Positions 1 through 10,729 of a stretch of 64,000 bases of DNA are shown here, one piece after another. This DNA comes from Aureobasidium sp. EXF-3400. Lineage: Eukaryota > Ascomycota > Dothideomycetes > Dothideales > Saccotheciaceae. The translations under genes were made by a program, and so were the position numbers. The stretch lies in assembly GCA_024195585.1 (NCBI GenBank), contig SWBL01000074.1, positions 1 through 64,000 of the forward strand, written 5' to 3'. Under the pieces are notes generated by a model. It saw only the letters and a list, made by a program, of their open reading frames with translations. It was not told where the DNA came from and searched no databases. Within the stretch, counting starts at the first letter, position 1. Every line of letters begins with the position of its first letter.

Positions 1-1683
1 GTGGTCACCCACCGTAGTACTAATCTGCCGTTCAACTGCTTATGTATGGCAGAGCGGACGGGATGCCCAGTTTTCAGCTGACTGTGGCCGTACGTACTTC
101 AACCTCAATTTTTGAGCAATATGGCTCTGATTTTTCTCGAGAATTATTCTCTAATTCAAAGATCCTGGAAAGGAAAACTGCTTCGAACGCAAGACTCTCG
201 TAGGTATATCGTGGAACTTCTGCGACTTTCCATCCTTCCGGCTTTCCATTTTTTCCTATCCGAATTTCTATCACTATTAGCTGGAGCGAGCTTTACTGCA
301 CTTAGCACTTACTTAAGCTTGAGCTTCACACATCACTTAGACCCGACGGCCATGTCTTGCGCACGAGATTTCCTCGACGTCTGCGAATAGAAGCGCCTGC
401 CAATAAACGATCCACCTCCTACCAGAAAGAACAAGTAGAAGACAATGGGGCTGATCGATGTGACTGCCGGATAGGTCTCCAGATAGTATATGAAACGTCT
501 CGGATATGTCCTTGATGTAAGAAGTCATGCTAGTGCTCATCTTCACTTTGGTAGAAATAAGAAAGATGCTTGGGGTCTGAGGGGGTATTCGTTTACACAA
601 TTAGCGGGGGCACGGGAAGGTAGTTAAGAGAATATGTATCTTGATATCCCGTTCTATACGGCCGTAGGTCCTGCTAGCAAGATGTGTTTATCCTATGCTT
701 CGAAAGGGCATACGTAGAGACTTGGTTGAGAATAAATCCTTCGTTCCAGACGACAGACTGATGATTTGTTGCCTTCGATATGCTCAACGCATGCTAATCG
801 ACTCCGATGGCCTTATCATGTACAACACTGTTGCATCTGCTGAATGTATCGTAGATCTATCTATTCTATGCATTTGTATTGTACTTAGCTCTTCTGGACA
901 CATTATAAGTTATGTTAGTTGTGTGACTAAGTTGAAAAGACGTAATATATTGGAACATAGTCGACTTTCTTGGAGAGGATATTGATTTGGACAAAATTTG
1001 ACATAGCACGGCAACACGAGGTCGTAACCTCTTCACAATATCTATGGGCATGAAGAATACAGCCAGTTATCTGTTAGCATAGTGCTTCGGTCCACTAAGT
1101 AGGATGTGATCGTGTTATATGTCTTTTGTTCATTTCAGGCATAGTTGAGAGTAACACCCTGGTATACAAGGCTCGAAGCTGCGTCAAGTCGCGTCAGGTC
1201 GCGTCAGTTCTGCCTTGTTGAAACACTGCACTCGTCTTTTCGCGATACACAGCAGGGTATAGGAGTATGAAGAGAGACGGGCACACAGAATTTTGACTTT
1301 TGGGTATGAACGTGAGTCGGGCAGGGGTGAGGAGGCACGATCGCGCCGGAACCCCATCCAAGCGTATCTACTGGAAAGAAACACTGTGCATATATGGTTG
1401 TCCGATTTGAAGTCCCGCCGGCAACGAATCCAAGGCAAGCAAGTATGGAATTGGTTGATATAATTTGGTGCGTGTGCTTGAGCTTGCGATTGTTCTCCTG
1501 TCGCTTGTATGTGACAATTTCAAATCATGCTCAGAGGACGCTCGACGAGTCTCTTCGCTTGGTCGACTCTGCGCGGATGTACAGCGTGCTGGTCGGCAGT
1601 ATTGTGGCGGAGCAAACGAAGCCTGATCACGGTGGCCAGCGGCGCGCGTGTAGATTGTTGAGCCATGTCTTCTCAGCGTTGAC
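1..1683. other. gene-poor left end
   Basis: I see no convincing gene here. Short open frames on both strands lack recognisable domains and overlap one another. A minus-strand stretch at about 337-600 has a hydrophobic, Gly-rich reading in one frame that could be the last exon of a small membrane protein, but it has no start or splice context I can defend. A short 10-bp tandem repeat lies at 1181-1210. Confidence 0.5.
1181..1210. repeat. 10-bp tandem repeat, 3 copies
   Basis: Three direct copies of a decamer with consensus GCGTCARKTC follow one another without spacer. They lie in the gene-poor left end, downstream of the pICln gene's 3' end. No function is evident. Confidence 0.8.
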
Positions 1684-2571
1684 TCAATCCGTTCTGCGCC
1701 ACTTGGACTCTTCACCATCAGCCTCGTCGCCTTGCTCGGCATCTTCGAACTGGTCGGCAGTTCTCACTGTGCCAGCTCCAGCACCAAGACTTGCGCCCTC
1801 GGGCATACGGAACTCGCCATTCTCATCCATAAAGTCTTGCAGATTCTCAGAAGTGATCCAGCCACCAGCGCCCGGCTCGGGTTCCTGCTCTTGTTCTTGG
1901 TCGTCTTCATCCGGATCGGGGTGTAGGTCGGCGCAGTCAGATACTGCGACGAAAAGTTTCTCAGCAGCGTCGGTGGGAGTGCTGTCGGCAAGAGGCTCAG
2001 GGATCAAGAGGAGCTCAACGGTTTCGAGGTCGTCATCGGCGGTTTGCGAAATGTCACTCAGGCAGAGTTGCATGTATAGAGCGTCCTGTTGACGGGCGTG
2101 CAGGGAAATGGTTCGGTAAGGGATCTGGACACCCTGGCTGGCAGTCGAGCTCCAGAGGGTGAAGAATCTGATCATGGTCAGTATGAAGGCAGGGCAGAAG
2201 GAATTGCAGATAAGAGCAGCTTACTCTGACGTGACCCAGATCTGGATGCGTGTGATAGTGACTTCTACTCTAGCTTCTTCGCCGTCGCCATTTGTATGAG
2301 AATGAGGAGAAGCGTGAGGAGCAGCACCAGGGCCAGCAGAAGTGCGCAATGCTCGCAAGGCAGAGTTGGTGGCCAGCTCCTGTTCCGACACCTTCAAGGT
2401 AGCATTCCGCACGCAATGATGCAAGACAGCTCTGGCATCGTAAAAGCTGCCGGGTGTTTCCTGTTGATGCGCCTCGAGGCTGGTGTAGTCATCCTCCTGG
2501 GGTGCCTGGTCGATGACTCTCAATGCGCCGCTCATATTCGCGATGGTCAATGTGTTGATTCGATGCGACAA
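1684..2571 (-). CDS. pICln/Lot5-family protein (methylosome subunit-like)
   Basis: Two exons, 2571-2225 and 2167-1684, joined over a 57-nt intron (GTAAGC...ATCAG). The first exon has the TP-x-SF loop of the family's PH-like domain and ends in the strand reading IQIWVTS; the second continues FFTLWSS and IPYRTISLHA, a pattern typical of pICln/Lot5 proteins. The C-terminal half is strongly acidic (Asp/Glu runs), as in pICln. In animals the family binds Sm proteins and PRMT5 during snRNP assembly; the fungal role is inferred from this. The start is either 2571 or an in-frame Met at 2535, which lies nearer the conserved N-terminus. It is divergent from the transporter at 3211. Confidence 0.8.
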
Positions 2572-3210
2572 AGGTCAAGCTTTCGCCCTCGACCAGCGAA
2601 CCGCTCGCATGTGAAATGTTGGTTTGTCTTGTTTGTCTCCATGATCCAACTTCCAGACAAAGCCGGAGCCACCTCCAGTCCGTCCTCCCTCGTCCATATT
2701 TCTTTACCAAGAATCTTGTTCGGTTCAACTCTCTCCGATGTACCTGTCATGTCGCCGTCTTTGTCCATGTAATCTCAACCATCACATGCTTTGACACGAG
2801 GTAAACGTTCAATCCGCGTCATGGAATCTCCCAATCGCAAGGCTTTCCTTCTGGAAGTTCCGTGCATCGCAAACACTTCTCAATTTGGGTGACAGCTTGG
2901 CATAACTCGTCTCTAGCCGAGGTTCAACGTTTCGTAACTCGCTTGACACTTCCTCTTCTTCTCCAGACTCCACGGCCCTTCTAACAATTTATGTATATCA
3001 AGGGCTCTATTGTTGATTCACGGCCACAATCAACCTCCGACTCACCGCATGCCGACCACACCCCGGTATCCTGGAGAGAAATCTTCATCTCAAAACGGTC
3101 AATTCATACCTCCTTCCCGACGACAGTCCTAGTCATTCTGTATATAGTCATTGAATAGACCCACACCATGTAGGTCCTATCCTATCTCACTCTCTTTTGC
3201 CATCCCCAAA
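2572..3210. promoter_or_regulatory. divergent intergenic region, pICln / DHA1 transporter
   Basis: About 640 bases between two outward-facing genes, rich in pyrimidine runs near the transporter start. It presumably holds both promoters. No coding exon was recognised. Confidence 0.4.
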
Positions 3211-5136
3211 ATGGACTCTCCCGACTCCAACAAGGTGCAACTCAGCACCCCGCACCCCTTCTCTCTCCTTCGCCTCGTCCGTGATCAAGCTCGCATCAGT
3301 CCAGATGTTTTGGCCCATCGCTATGAGGGATCGGGCACAACAGACGACCCATACCTGGTCATCTGGGTATCTGAAGATGCCGGCAACCCCCTGAACTGGT
3401 CAAAGTCTTTCAAGTGGTTTGTGACCATGACTGTTGCAATGACATGCTTCGCTACAGCATTCGCTTCAAGTGCCTTCAGCGGTTGGTTCCTTCTTAATCT
3501 ATGCTGTACCTGACGCAATACTGATCAATACAGGAACGATTCGTGAGCTCGTCTATGGCCTCCACGCTTCTTCAGAGCTCATCACAGCTGGCGTCTCTCT
3601 CTTTGTCCTCGGGTTTGCTCTGGGTCCTCTGGTTTGGGCGCCATTGAGCGAGACGATCGGCCGCCAATATGTCTTCTTTTCGACCTTTGCATTGTTCACA
3701 GCCTTCCTTGCTGGCTGTGCTGGAGTCAACAACATCGGAAGCCTCCTTGTCTTGAGATTCTTCGCAGGCTCCTTCGGTTCTTCACCCTTCACCAACGCTG
3801 GAGGTGTCATTTCAGACATCTTCTCCGCTCAGGAGCGCGGTCTTGCCATCACTATCTTCTCTTTGGCACCGTGTCTCGGACCTGCTCTCGGACCGATGGT
3901 TGGTGGATTCTTGGGCGAGAATGAAGGCTGGCGCTGGGTACAAGGTCTGCTAGCCATCTTTGCTGGTGTAATGTGGATCCTCGCTTCTTTTGTCGTACCG
4001 GAGACATATGCTCCTGTCCTACTCAGACGTCGTGCGGAGCAGCTTTCTAAGCAGACTGGCATGGTTTACCTGTCCAAATTTGATGCTGAACGAGGACCCA
4101 TCTCGGCTAAGCAGATGGTATCGACTGTCCTCATTCGTCCTTGGATCTTGCTCTTCACTGAGCCGATCGTTCTACTTCTGTCCATTTACATCGCCATCAT
4201 TTACGGGTAGGCTTCTTGTTCATACTTTCCCTTGCTCGAGACCCATGCTGATGTCCATCACAGAACACTATATCTTCTCTTCGCTGCTTTGCCAATCGTC
4301 TTCCAGGTCCACCGTGGCTGGAGCGAAGGCGTAGGTGGTTTAGCCTTCCTCGGTAAGCCCCTTATAAATATCGCCATCTAAACAAGCACTAACTCCTAGA
4401 CTCAGGTGTCGCATTTGGCATGTTCGCCGCTATAGGCTTCTCTCTATACTCGCACAAATGGTATATGGCAGCAGCAGCTAAGAACGGCGGCTTCGCTCCT
4501 CCTGAAGCACGTCTCATCATCGGCATGGTTGGCTCTGTCGCCCTTCCGATTGGAATGTTCTGGTTTGCTTGGACAAACGGTCCCTCCGTCCACTGGATCT
4601 CACCCATCATGGCCGGTGCGCCTTTTGGGTTCGGACTTACTCTGGTCTTCCTGTCCGTCACATCTTACCTCATCGACGCATATGTCATCTATGCTGCGTC
4701 TGTTCTCGCCGCAAACACCGTCCTTCGCTCCCTCTTCGGTGCTGCGTTCCCTCTCTTCACAAGACAAATGTACGAACGTCTCGGTATTCACTGGGCCTCG
4801 TCCATCCCCACCTTCCTCGCACTACTCTGTGTTCCCCTACCTTTCTTTTTCTACAAGTTCGGCGCGAGAATCAGGGCTAGATGTACGTATGCCGCTGCCG
4901 CTGAGAAGGCAGTCTTGATGTTCCAGGCAAAGGCTGCAGCAACCACAGTGACAACCAGAGCAAGCAGCTTGGGCAGCGAAGACGATGCCGATGTGGAGAA
5001 GGCCGAGGCTAAGGATCCGATGGAGCTTACGAGAGCCAGAACGAATGATACCGTCAGGGATGTTGCTTCGGTGTATGAGGCCAGTCCTTATGATATCGAT
5101 CGCGTCAATACCAAGAACTCGGTTTCTGGTATTTGA
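3211..5136 (+). CDS. MFS transporter, DHA1 (polyamine/drug:H+ antiporter) type
   Basis: Four exons: 3211-3481, 3534-4206, 4264-4352 and 4406-5136, giving 587 aa in frame. The protein has the DHA1 hallmarks in order: an N-terminal cytoplasmic stretch with the motif NPLNWSKSFKW, then transmembrane segments including GVSLFVLGFALGPLVWAPLSE, followed by the motif-A loop (ETIGRQYVF) and LRFFAGSFGSSPFTNAGG. The second half starts at the RPWILLFTEPIVLLLS helix after a cytosolic loop, as in Tpo1/Flu1-like carriers, and a Ser/Thr-rich acidic tail ends the protein. Substrate cannot be told from sequence. The fourth-exon acceptor could also be at 4399/4400, adding two residues. An upstream in-frame Met at 3151 is possible, but the 3211 start gives the usual N-terminus. 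Confidence 0.88.
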
Positions 5137-5729
5137 GAATGGAAGGTACTTCCAATGACTTAGAATTTAATACCTCAGATTTCACTTACACTTGAGAAAC
5201 CTCAATGCAGACCGTTTTTTTTCCATGAATTCTACTTCTTGCATCTCGTCAACTTTCGGAGCAACGTTGGAAGGCAAGAGCAGGTGAGTTGTCGTGACCA
5301 CCTCTCTGAGCAAAGATATGAATCCAGTCCCTCACTTCCAAAAAGAGTGTCAAAAGATTTTGTTTTCGAACCCACTGACCATGACCAGTGACCTAGTAAT
5401 CCCCTCAATTCACTTTCAAAAAATCATACAGGGTTTCTGATCTCTGTTGTCACTGACAAGGCTCTTTGCAGACCATATCCTGTAGCAGGGCTTCGCCACG
5501 AGAACCAGCACCCTCCATTCAAGAACAAAAACAAAGATCTCCAGTCTCTCGACCAAAGACTTTGACTCACTCATACACTCAACACCCAGGGTAGTCGTCG
5601 ACAACTCTCAACCGGAAAACCTCACTCTGGACTTCTGACTGTGGTCACCTTCACTTTCGCTCCGCCGCGCGTTATAATCTGTCTACCGGAGAAGCTCTCT
5701 GCTCCATCTTCTTTCCAGCCCTTGTCAAC
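5137..5729. other. intergenic, no gene seen
   Basis: About 590 bases between two plus-strand genes. It holds the 3' end of the transporter and the presumed promoter of the BTB gene, with pyrimidine-rich stretches near 5660-5725. Nothing else was recognised. Confidence 0.4.
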
Positions 5730-6559
5730 ATGGCATCTCAGGCAGCTACAGATGGCAATCAGAACAGATGGTCAGACCACACTTGGTCATCGAAAGCAGT
5801 CACGTAGGCCATATTCCAACCCACGGACACTAGAGACTGACAAACCTCAGCGACGCCATCACGAAGTCTCCTAAGACCATCGAACTTGTGTCGAAAGAAG
5901 ACCAAGTCGTAGTGTCTGTCCACAAAAAGCTGCTTTGCTTCTTCTCTTCCTACTATCACGCTGCACTCAATGGCAAGTTTCTCGAGGCCCACAAGAAGCG
6001 ATTCGAGGTCGATCTCTCAGGCGAGCATCTTCAAGGCTTCACCAGATGGCTCTACACGGGTGAGGCAATGGAAGATGCACTTGTTGAACTATACATTTTC
6101 GCCGATCGTGTGGACATCATGGCACTTCGCCGCGACGTCATCAGCGAGCTGGCAAAGAAGTCGCTTCGATGCTACGGCGATGTCAATCTTGCTTTATTGA
6201 ACCTCACTCACAATTTACCACTTCGAAGATTTCTGTTGGATTCCTACATTGCTCATTGGCAGCCGTATTTTGATGGATGCGATCAATGTGTATTGGACGA
6301 TGACACAGATGCCGATCATCAGCTGGCTAACTTCATCTACCAAGTCATGAAGGGTATCGCGATCCGCAAGATGGTAGACCCGCCTAATTGTTCTTGTTGC
6401 CACGACATTTGCCAGTACCACGAACACGAGAGTAAGGAGGAATGGAGAGCGAGTATGTTGAGATAATCTGTTTGATTGCAACTCTTTACTGATAACTGCC
6501 TAGCTTGTGGTCAGGACGAGGATTCGAAGATGCCAGCCTCGCTGGAGAAATCAAAGTAG
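5730..6559 (+). CDS. BTB/POZ-domain protein
   Basis: Three exons: 5730-5803, 5851-6452 and 6504-6559, for 243 aa. The second intron begins with a consensus GTATGT; reading through it would stop after four codons. The N-terminal third has the BTB core: a strand of type VVVSVHKKLL, then FFSSYYHAALNGKF and a short FTRWLYTGE segment, matching the fungal BTB pattern (hydrophobic strand, H-k-xx-L, S-x-yF-xxx-f-xx-F). The middle has helices typical of the region following fungal BTB domains (LYIFADRVDIMALRRDVI). A Cys-rich patch (CSCCHDIC) follows. Such proteins are common and mostly uncharacterised in fungi; a Cullin-3 adaptor role is possible but not shown. Confidence 0.75.
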
Positions 6560-7360
6560 ACCAAGAACCAAGACAAAGAAAACAGCAGACAGTCTAAGGA
6601 TTCTGACTAGAATCACTCAAACAAGACATCAAATGAAAGACAAGACACGATCGATACAGAGGAACACAGGAGATATGGCACGGGCATGCGAGTTTGCCAG
6701 CTACCACGAACACGGGCTTCAGGCCAAATAGCCTCCAACAATAACAGTCATTGTCTATAGACTACACACCTCTTTGTTAAATTGAAAACCAAGTCTGCCA
6801 GTCATGCTACTCGTTTCCCACTAAGAGCTATATCACATGTTAACTCTTAGAGAAGAGTAACCACAAAATCGTGACACACTTCGACATGCAGAAGCATGAG
6901 ACCTTGGGAAGATCCCAAGCCCATATCCTACAGTGGATTTACCACAAGAAAGCAGTTCATTGTTTGACTAGAAGAAGAGGAAGAAGTAGAAGAATCCATA
7001 AAACTAACACCCTGCCCTTTCGTTCAATCCACCTTATATCAACATCCTTCCTTACAACACATCTAGCTTCTTCGACTTTCGCCGCTCAATAGATCAGAGA
7101 CTTACGTGCGTATAATGAAGGTCAACATTTCTCCGAGGTTCCTAAGACTGCACGATCTTGTGCGATCTCCCCGATACAGTGGTATATGTATGCAAGAGCT
7201 TTATACATGCAAGAGTCAACTTGGACTGTATTGAGCATGCGAGAGAAACGTGGACACATCATTTGCTTTGTGTGGACTTCTTTAGATCTTGTGGATGGGC
7301 ATCATACGTGTTGGTAGTAAGAATTCGACACTCGAAGAAATCCTTTCAAAGTACACCTTC
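6560..7360. other. intergenic between convergent genes, no gene seen
   Basis: About 800 bases between the convergent BTB and COG4 genes. It contains purine-rich and AT-rich stretches and short unconvincing open frames. Confidence 0.4.
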
Positions 7361-9736
7361 TCATCTCGAATCCGTCATGATACTCCTCGTCCTCGCCCTC
7401 TCACTAGCATCCAAATGCCACTCCAACCCCGCCTCCCTCTGCATCTCCACACTCTGCGCCCTCACCTCCTCCCACTCGTCCTCCTCCATATTCAAAATCA
7501 ACGTCATCTCCGTACACCTATTAAACTTATCCCTCAATGCATATTTTCCTCCTTTTACAGCTGCATTCACAATGCCAGCGATATCGCGTTCGAGTTTTGC
7601 TGCACCCCGTTCGTTGACGCGACCATAGTAGCTCCAGATGCGCTTTTCGAGGGCGCGGGCGAGGTAGCTGAGGGTAGAGGCGATGAGCATATCGTAGCTT
7701 CGTTCGGTGAGGATGCGTTTGATGGGGAGAGTAAATTGCATCCAACCCCTTTCAAAGCGTTGGGGGACTTGTAAATCAGGTTCTGTGGTTTCTGAGATGT
7801 CGTCGTCGAGGAAGTATTCCACATCGCGGAAGGTTTCGACGAACACGGGACGTAAGCGTGGTCGCATGACTTGTTTGAGAAGTACTTCGATGGCTTCGGA
7901 GATGAGGTCGCTGGTTTTGGATTCGAAAGAACTGAGGATGTTGCTGAGTGCAGTTTCTACAAAGACGGCGTCGTGGGCGAAGGGGAAAAGATCTGGGATG
8001 GCGGCGTGTTGTTGTTGGCTTTGGTTGTTGGGGTCGACTTTGCCGAGATTGGTATTGATGATGCGGCGGAGATAGTCGGTTGAGATGTCCAGGTTGTTGA
8101 TAAGGACTAAGAAAGATATGATGACGCTTTCTGGAGGTAGAGCTCCTTGGATGGCGGCTTTGGGATAGCTTTCATCGCGCATCTTGCGTTGGATCATGCC
8201 GAAGAAGTCACCGGTTAGTACTCGACTGACCGACGGCATGACGCTGGCGACGACGGATCTTTGTGATGTAGCCAGAGTGCGTTGGATGACTTGGTTGACA
8301 ATGTACATGACATCGTCGACTGCAGAGGTGATGAAGGGGGGGTTTGAGCCAAGAGGCTTGCTAGGATTTAGAGTCAGGTCAAATGGCGATTCGTCCATCT
8401 GGAAGGCCTTCTCAACGGAGCGACGGAAGAAAAACGTGGTCATGGTGTTGAAGGGCTCGATCAATGCATCTGCAATCTTCTTGTGCAGTCTGCTATTGGC
8501 GAGGAGATCTGGCATGGCGATGTGTTCTTCAACTCCAGGCTTAGGGAATGTTAGCAGTTTGGTTCTTGAAGCAATTATCGAGCTGAAACTCACATGAATT
8601 TTTGTAGCGACAAAGCGGGTATAAAGAGCCCATCGACTTAGCATCATGGCGGTCTCACTCAAGAGTGCATCAATCTCCTTCATGTTGACAGACTCATCCT
8701 CACTAGCACGACTCGAGGCGGGTGATGAAGATCTTGCAGCAGAAGACTTCTGGCTTGGTAGGAAACTCTGGACAAGAAAGGAGAAAGCATATGATTTGAC
8801 ATCGTTGATCTTTCTTGCAAGGCTGCGCTCATCGGCCCAGGCATCCAGTACGATGCCACCTTGAGTATCGGCTTCTACTTGCAAGCGTTCGACTACCTTT
8901 GCCATGGAGCCCTGACCGTAGTGTCTCTCAACAAGAGGAGCGTGACCATCAACGATCAGAGCAATCTGCTCAAAGAGTTTGGTTAAGGCGCTGGCATAGA
9001 ACAGGCCAGAAGAGCGTTGGTTTGTGGCACTCAGATTGGACCTTGCTCTTGTGGCTACACCGGTACAGACGTAGCGACCGTATGCGTCCAAGCCCTGGTC
9101 TGATTTTCCAATCAGGGGGAATAGCTTGAAGAAACGAGTGACCCTCTGACCATCTCCTTCGGCGGCGGCCTTGTCGAACTCGCGCAGGAAAAGACCACAC
9201 AGACTATCCGAGGCTTCGGTAAGCGTTACTCGTGGGGCATCAGGGACTTCGGCGGTAGGAACGATTTCTTGGGCGAAAGCACCATCAATGACGTGGTCGG
9301 GGATTTGCGAAGCGCGGTGAAGGTATTCGGCGGCAGTCTCCCAGTCTTGAGCAGCACCCATGGAGCCATTGACACCCAAGACGCAGGCTTTGAGCTCGGC
9401 GACCTGGTCAACGACATTCAAGGTCGACTTTACGGCGGCTTGTTCGCGATCGAGCTGGTTGACGGCGCCCGAGATGCGTGCGGCTGTCGATGCGGCCGAC
9501 GAGAGCATGCCATTACTGATGGACCGAGTCTGAACAACCTGGGAACCTAGATGAGCTCGTGCAAGGTCGAGCTTTGTCAATTGGCGTGAGAGGTCGCGTT
9601 GCGATGCAAGCAGCGCATCCAGACGGGCAGTCACGCTGGCTTCTTGCTGGCCCAGCTCGGCCAACGTGGCTCGTATCTCGGCCACTGAAGATGCCTTGTA
9701 GATGTCCCGGCTGTCTGCCATAGTTGTCGCCAACAT
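7361..9736 (-). CDS. COG4: conserved oligomeric Golgi complex subunit 4
   Basis: The protein acts in the lobe-A part of the COG tethering complex in intra-Golgi retrograde transport. The N-terminus is a long coiled coil (about residues 12-110, with the pattern ELGQQEASVTARLDALL), followed by the helical body typical of COG4, e.g. RVTRFFKLFPLIGKSDQGL and the YGRYVC segment. The start was chosen at 9736 (MLATTMADSRD); a second Met follows at 9721, and the 67 residues readable upstream do not resemble the family. A 54-nt segment at 8540-8593 has GTGAGT, an internal GCTAAC and a terminal AAG, contains no stop and keeps frame, so it is very probably a spliced intron; removing it gives 773 aa. The C-terminal domain extends to the stop at 7361. 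Confidence 0.92.
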   Translation of the reverse strand: MLATTMADSRDIYKASSVAEIRATLAELGQQEASVTARLDALLASQRDLSRQLTKLDLARAHLGSQVVQTRSISNGMLSSAASTAARISGAVNQLDREQAAVKSTLNVVDQVAELKACVLGVNGSMGAAQDWETAAEYLHRASQIPDHVIDGAFAQEIVPTAEVPDAPRVTLTEASDSLCGLFLREFDKAAAEGDGQRVTRFFKLFPLIGKSDQGLDAYGRYVCTGVATRARSNLSATNQRSSGLFYASALTKLFEQIALIVDGHAPLVERHYGQGSMAKVVERLQVEADTQGGIVLDAWADERSLARKINDVKSYAFSFLVQSFLPSQKSSAARSSSPASSRASEDESVNMKEIDALLSETAMMLSRWALYTRFVATKIHVSFSSIIASRTKLLTFPKPGVEEHIAMPDLLANSRLHKKIADALIEPFNTMTTFFFRRSVEKAFQMDESPFDLTLNPSKPLGSNPPFITSAVDDVMYIVNQVIQRTLATSQRSVVASVMPSVSRVLTGDFFGMIQRKMRDESYPKAAIQGALPPESVIISFLVLINNLDISTDYLRRIINTNLGKVDPNNQSQQQHAAIPDLFPFAHDAVFVETALSNILSSFESKTSDLISEAIEVLLKQVMRPRLRPVFVETFRDVEYFLDDDISETTEPDLQVPQRFERGWMQFTLPIKRILTERSYDMLIASTLSYLARALEKRIWSYYGRVNERGAAKLERDIAGIVNAAVKGGKYALRDKFNRCTEMTLILNMEEDEWEEVRAQSVEMQREAGLEWHLDASERARTRSIMTDSR

Positions 9737-10729
9737 TGTTTCCTTCTCTTTCTGGCCTCTCCCAAGGGTCAAGACGAGGGCGGGAATATGTTCATGTTTC
9801 AAACGTCGACAGTCCAGACAGCTCCTTGTTGATCTGCGCCATCCACCCAAACATCCGACATCCGACGCCGAAACTCCCCACATCTCCTCCAACCACTTCT
9901 TTCCTTCTCTCTTGACCTTACCACATCTCGATATCACTCCTTAAGACCTTATTTGGCCCCATTGCTTATTGAACTCGGTGAGAAGATCCATCCTGTCACT
10001 TTCTCTGCCAACAACTATGGTCGTCACGAGATGAATCGCGCGGCCAAAATTCCATGGTCATGGCGACCAAAAAAAGATGTCGCGTTTCATCCTTCGGACT
10101 TTCTAAAAATGCCTTGAAGCACTCCATCCTTCCTTGGAAAGCTTGTTTGCCTTCTGGAGGTCTATTGTGACCATCGTCGTTCTTTCACCACTCCATTGCA
10201 TTGGATGCGCATATCATAGAAGCACATCACGATGCTCGTCTCTCTTACCTTCTCTAGACCGTCGAACGTCAAACTAACTAACTCAAGTCTCAATCGGGCC
10301 TGTCTACTGTTCAGATCATGTCAAAAATCCATCTTGAAACTGGTTGGTCCACTAATCCGTAAACCGTACCCAGCACATCTTCAGCTCTGTTTCGCCCACT
10401 ACAGAGTCTGGCGAGTAAGTCGCTCGGTCTTGGCTCTTTGCGAACTGTACTAGATGCAGATGCTGACCTTGGACCATGAGCTCGGACTGCACATCACGCA
10501 ACCCCATCGTTCCCCCTGCTGGGCATACGGGTCAATCGTAACAGATCTGTATCGGTTTCATCTCCATGTCTATAATTGTATGAGGTGCAAGTATCATAGT
10601 CTTTTACAAAACCATTTCTCTTTCGCTGCTCGCTTTTTTCTGTCAGGTCTACTCTTCTCTCTTTCTCGTGGTCTGTGACTACCTTTTTCTAATCTCAATA
10701 GTTCTTTTCTTGCATCGCTGTTCTTCATA
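9737..10729. promoter_or_regulatory. divergent intergenic region, COG4 / laccase
   Basis: About 990 bases between the COG4 start and the laccase start. The laccase-proximal 150 bases are strongly pyrimidine-rich (TTTTTCT, CTCTTTCT), typical of fungal core promoters. A missed 5' laccase exon encoding a signal peptide could lie here. Confidence 0.4.

Noticed and set aside
337..600. Possible small membrane protein on the minus strand
   Set aside because: A hydrophobic Gly-rich reading exists in one frame, but it has no start codon or usable splice acceptor and matches no family I know.
9737..9937. 67-residue N-terminal extension of COG4
   Set aside because: It is open but Cys/Arg/Trp-rich and unlike COG4 N-termini; the downstream Met at 9736 begins the conserved coiled coil.
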